A stretch of DNA of 64,000 nucleotides from Halobacteroides halobius DSM 5150 (GTDB lineage Bacteria > Bacillota > Halanaerobiia > Halobacteroidales > Halobacteroidaceae): assembly GCF_000328625.1 (NCBI RefSeq), contig NC_019978.1, positions 1 to 64,000 on the forward strand, written 5' to 3'. Every line of letters starts with the position of its first letter. The first letter of the stretch is position 1. Below, in pieces: positions 61,858 to 64,000 of this stretch. The translations under genes and the position numbers were made by a program. Under the pieces are notes generated by a model. That model was not told the origin of the DNA, searched no databases, and saw only the letters and a list, made by a program, of their open reading frames with translations.

Positions 61858-62112
61858 ATGGCTCACTATATTTATATATTAGAATGCGCGGATAATACTT
61901 TATATACTGGTTATACTACAAATGTTAAGAGGAGATTAAAGGAACATAATAAAGGTCAAGGAGCTAAATATACTAGAGGTCGAACTCCAGTAAAGTTATG
62001 TTATACTGAAGAATATCTAACTAGAAGTGAAGCCCAAAAAAGAGAGTATGCTATAAAACAATTAAAGCGGCAAGAGAAGTTAGATTTAATTAAGGAGGAC
62101 GGCAATGACTAA
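61858..62112 (+). CDS. yazA: GIY-YIG nuclease-domain protein YazA
   Basis: An 84-aa single-domain GIY-YIG protein (YIYILECADNTLYTGYTTNVKRRLKEHN). It lies between yabB and rsmI as in Bacillus. The domain is related to UvrC and homing nucleases; cellular role unknown. It overlaps rsmI by 8 bases and starts 1 bp after the yabB stop. Confidence 0.93.
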   Translation: MAHYIYILECADNTLYTGYTTNVKRRLKEHNKGQGAKYTRGRTPVKLCYTEEYLTRSEAQKREYAIKQLKRQEKLDLIKEDGND

Positions 62113-62950
62113 AGGGACATTGTATATATGTGGTACACCAATTGGTAATTTAAAAGATATTACTTTAAGAGCATTAGATATATTAAAAGAAGTTGATTTA
62201 ATTGCTGCTGAAGATACTCGTAGGACAAGCAAGTTACTTAATTATTATGAAATTAAAACTAAGCTAACTAGTTATCATGAGCATAATGCTGATGATAAAA
62301 AGAAAGAACTATTAGCTAAATTGGAAACAAATAATGATATAGCTTTGGTTTCAGATGCTGGAATGCCAGGAATTTCAGATCCAGGTTATAAGCTAGTTAA
62401 ATTATTAAGAAATGAAGGGATTGAAATTAGAGTAGTCCCCGGGCCAACGGCTATGACTAGTGCTATAGTTAGTTCAGGGTTGCCTACAAATAAATTTAGT
62501 TTTGAAGGTTTTTTACCTCGGAAGAAGAGTGAACGGCAAAAATATTTACAGCAATTAAAATCAGAAGAACGAACTATGATCTACTATGAAGCTCCTCATC
62601 GTTTAGTTAAAACATTAAAGGATATATTAGATGTTTTAGGTAATCGTAAGATAGCAGTTTGTCGTGAGTTGACAAAGAAATTTGAAGAAGTACTTACAGA
62701 GCGAGTTAGCGATTTATTAGATTACTTTAAAAATAATAAACCTCAAGGAGAAATTGTTTTAGTAGTAGAAGGGGGAAATAACGATAAATCTACAGATGAG
62801 TGGAAAAGTTTATCCATTTTAGAGCATGTTAAGCAAGAAATGAAAACAGGATTAACTAAGAAAGAAGCAATCAAGGAAGTAGCTAAACTAAGGGAGTTGC
62901 CTAAAAGTGAAGTTTATCAAATAGCAACTAAAATTAGAGTTAATAAATAA
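62105..62950 (+). CDS. rsmI: 16S rRNA (cytidine-1402-2'-O)-methyltransferase RsmI
   Basis: RsmI methylates the ribose of C1402 in the decoding centre. The 281-aa protein has LYICGTPIGNLKDITLRALDIL at the N-terminus, AAEDTRRTSKLL, LVSDAGMPGISDPGY and VVPGPTAMTSAIVSSGLP, all family hallmarks. AAGGAGG precedes ATG 62105. A perfect terminator overlaps its stop codon. Confidence 0.96.
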   Translation: MTKGTLYICGTPIGNLKDITLRALDILKEVDLIAAEDTRRTSKLLNYYEIKTKLTSYHEHNADDKKKELLAKLETNNDIALVSDAGMPGISDPGYKLVKLLRNEGIEIRVVPGPTAMTSAIVSSGLPTNKFSFEGFLPRKKSERQKYLQQLKSEERTMIYYEAPHRLVKTLKDILDVLGNRKIAVCRELTKKFEEVLTERVSDLLDYFKNNKPQGEIVLVVEGGNNDKSTDEWKSLSILEHVKQEMKTGLTKKEAIKEVAKLRELPKSEVYQIATKIRVNK

Positions 62951-62977
62951 AAGAGAGTGCATGATGCACTCTCTTTT
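62949..62977. terminator. Bidirectional terminator between rsmI and abrB
   Basis: AAAAGAGAGTGCAT (62949-62962) and ATGCACTCTCTTTT (62964-62977) form a perfect 14-bp stem with a single-base spacer, serving both convergent genes. Confidence 0.92.
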
Positions 62978-62994
62978 ATAACTGATATCTGTTA

Positions 62995-63246
62995 TTAAGC
63001 AGAAACAGAATCAGCCATATCTTCTAAACAGTCCGGACAGATATTCTTCCCTTTAAAGTTTTGAATATTTCCAGCGTTACCACAGAAGATACATGCAGGT
63101 TGATATTTTTTAAGGATAATCTTTTCCTCATCGACATAAATCTCCAAAGAATCCTTATTCTCAATATTTAAAGTCCTTCTTAATTCTACAGGAATAACAA
63201 CTCTACCTAGCTCGTCCACCTTACGTACAATACCAGTTGATTTCAT
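62995..63246 (-). CDS. abrB: Transition-state regulator AbrB
   Basis: AbrB represses post-exponential genes during growth. The 83-aa protein starts MKSTGIVRKVDELGRVVIPVE, the swapped-hairpin AbrB fold, and ends in a four-cysteine module (CIFCGNAG, NICPDCL) instead of the plain B. subtilis tail. AAGGAGG lies before ATG 63246 (minus); the frame is open upstream to 63348 but only across the promoter region. Two promoters with adjacent Spo0A-type boxes lie upstream. Confidence 0.93.
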   Translation of the reverse strand: MKSTGIVRKVDELGRVVIPVELRRTLNIENKDSLEIYVDEEKIILKKYQPACIFCGNAGNIQNFKGKNICPDCLEDMADSVSA

Positions 63247-63305
63247 ATTTATTTCCTCCTTATAAGATTGTAAAATAATATGTTTTTTGGGTTCATATTC
63301 CAGGT

Positions 63306-63312
63306 TTCGACA
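63306..63312 (-). promoter_or_regulatory. Candidate Spo0A box after the proximal abrB promoter
   Basis: TGTCGAA on the minus strand, the 0A-box core, begins 14 bp after the -10 hexamer and so overlaps the start of transcription. Confidence 0.65.
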
Positions 63313-63326
63313 TTTATTACATTTAA

Positions 63327-63355
63327 ATAATAACACGTATTCCAACAAAAGTCAA
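63327..63355 (-). promoter_or_regulatory. abrB promoter, proximal
   Basis: On the minus strand TTGACT (63355-63350), 17-bp spacer, TATTAT (63332-63327). Confidence 0.8.
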
Positions 63356-63386
63356 TAGAATGAATAAATTTTATAAAAATATTTTT

Positions 63387-63395
63387 TTCGACAAA
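63387..63395 (-). promoter_or_regulatory. Candidate Spo0A box after the distal abrB promoter
   Basis: TTTGTCGAA on the minus strand matches the B. subtilis 0A box exactly and begins 11 bp after the -10 hexamer. Confidence 0.7.
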
Positions 63396-63406
63396 TTCCA
63401 TACTAG

Positions 63407-63435
63407 ATTATACCATTATTTTCTTTTTTAGTCAA
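63407..63435 (-). promoter_or_regulatory. abrB promoter, distal
   Basis: On the minus strand TTGACT (63435-63430), 17-bp spacer, TATAAT (63412-63407). Confidence 0.85.
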
Positions 63436-63535
63436 TAATAAATTATCTTTTACATAACAAGGGAAACAATAATTTAAAGCAAAAGATATAAGTAGAGTAT
63501 TGTAAATTGAATTTATCAAATAAGGAGTTGATAAA

Positions 63536-64000
63536 GTGCGTGAATTAAGCTCTGGATTAAAGTCATCATTAGAAAAATTTAATGATAAATTGCAACAAAA
63601 ATATCAAAATAAATCAAATTTAACTGACCAACAATTAAAAAAGTTAATTATTCAGCACCTTGGTGACTTTAAACTGATAGAAGAATTAGCTGGTAAAGAA
63701 CTTAAAGAGTGGACAAAAAACGGGCCAATTGTAGGGGTAGATGGTTCAGTCAATACTACAGGTAAGGTCTATCCTCACTATCTTACTTTATTGCAAGCAT
63801 TAGCTAAAAGTACAACTGAGAAAGAAGTTATTAGACATGAAATTTTTAGTCCGCTAAGTGAAAAAGATAAAGAAAAGATCTTTAGAAAGTTAAGTAAAGA
63901 AGGATTAGATAATGCTCAAGAAGCAGCAGGAAAGATTAAAACATCTTTATTAGCTGCTTTGGAGGTAAAAGTAGCTTACGAGAGTATTAAACAATGTAAT
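63536..64000 (+). CDS. NurA-domain nuclease, N-terminal part (runs off the window)
   Basis: The frame is open from GTG 63536 to the window edge (155 codons seen). A charged helical N-terminus is followed by GPIVGVDGSVNTTGKV near residue 63, the NurA motif with a catalytic Asp. NurA is a 5'-3' nuclease that in archaea works with the HerA helicase in DNA-end resection. TAAGGAG lies 9 bp before the GTG. The missing C-terminal part and any herA neighbour lie outside the window. Confidence 0.75.
   Translation, partial: MRELSSGLKSSLEKFNDKLQQKYQNKSNLTDQQLKKLIIQHLGDFKLIEELAGKELKEWTKNGPIVGVDGSVNTTGKVYPHYLTLLQALAKSTTEKEVIRHEIFSPLSEKDKEKIFRKLSKEGLDNAQEAAGKIKTSLLAALEVKVAYESIKQCN

Noticed and set aside
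63247-63348. In-frame N-terminal extension of abrB
   Set aside because: The extension covers a promoter and a Spo0A-type box; AGGAGG in front of ATG 63246 fixes the start.

Overview
The window is a low-GC chromosomal replication-origin region from an endospore-forming, anaerobic, fermentative Firmicutes-type bacterium. The gene content fits Halanaerobiales, and a spore-forming Halobacteroidaceae such as Orenia or Sporohalobacter is my best guess. That placement is inference from [FeFe]-hydrogenases, pyruvate:ferredoxin oxidoreductases, AdhE, Ger germination genes and AbrB with Spo0A-type boxes; no database was searched. Much of the gene order is the classic Bacillus subtilis oriC order: dnaA-dnaN-yaaA-recF-remB-gyrB-gyrA, rRNA operon, guaB, serS, tRNA-Ser, tadA, SRP RNA, dnaX-ybaB-recR, yaaL, tmk, yaaR, holB, yaaT, yabA, yabB, yazA, rsmI, abrB.

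Layout. 1-10 kb: bipartite oriC around dnaA with a textbook basal unwinding element (two abutting DnaA boxes, a GC step, six DnaA-trios), then the replication and gyrase genes, including a DciA-like protein with a zinc ribbon. 10-15 kb: an orphan sugar-binding lipoprotein and a gerA-gerB-gerC germination operon. 15.2-21.3 kb: a 16S-23S-5S operon behind three near-identical tandem promoters, followed by eight tRNA genes. The 5S gene carries an insertion of about 58 nt in loop C. 21.4-28.4 kb: sppA, a T-box-controlled serine operon (aminotransferase-serA-serS) and a GH1 glycosidase.

28.4-39.6 kb is a probable inserted block flanked by two copies of a tRNA-Ser(UGA)/AT-rich element/tRNA-Ser(GCU) cassette. 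It holds a redox/hydrogen module: thioredoxin-like ferredoxin, group C-like sensory [FeFe]-hydrogenase with PAS domain, SpoIIE-type phosphatase, a second thioredoxin-like ferredoxin, group B-like [FeFe]-hydrogenase, Rex and AdhE. The same 18-bp Rex-type operator occurs in front of the hydrogenase operon and of adhE. A plasmid-like ParM/ParR pair lies at its right end. 39.6-43.3 kb: tRNA-Arg(ACG)-tadA-tRNA-Ser(GGA), SRP RNA, dnaX-ybaB-recR. 43.4-50.6 kb: a single-chain PFOR and a four-subunit 2-oxoacid:ferredoxin oxidoreductase, separated only by yaaL. 50.6-52.7 kb: a group II intron sitting directly behind a terminator, with a probably damaged reverse transcriptase. 52.7-57.5 kb: YibE/F protein, alkaline phosphatase, and a guanine-type riboswitch with guaB. 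57.7-64 kb: tmk through abrB, then the start of a NurA-family nuclease that runs off the edge.

Functionally the window joins replication initiation, translation machinery and sporulation/transition-state control with the core of pyruvate fermentation: PFOR makes acetyl-CoA and reduced ferredoxin, hydrogenase and AdhE dispose of electrons, and Rex senses NADH/NAD+. The items most worth following up are the 5S rRNA insertion, the Rex-linked hydrogen-sensing module inside a tRNA-Ser-flanked block with ParMR, the paired promoter/0A-box layout at abrB, and a small family of AT-rich inverted-repeat elements between tRNA genes.
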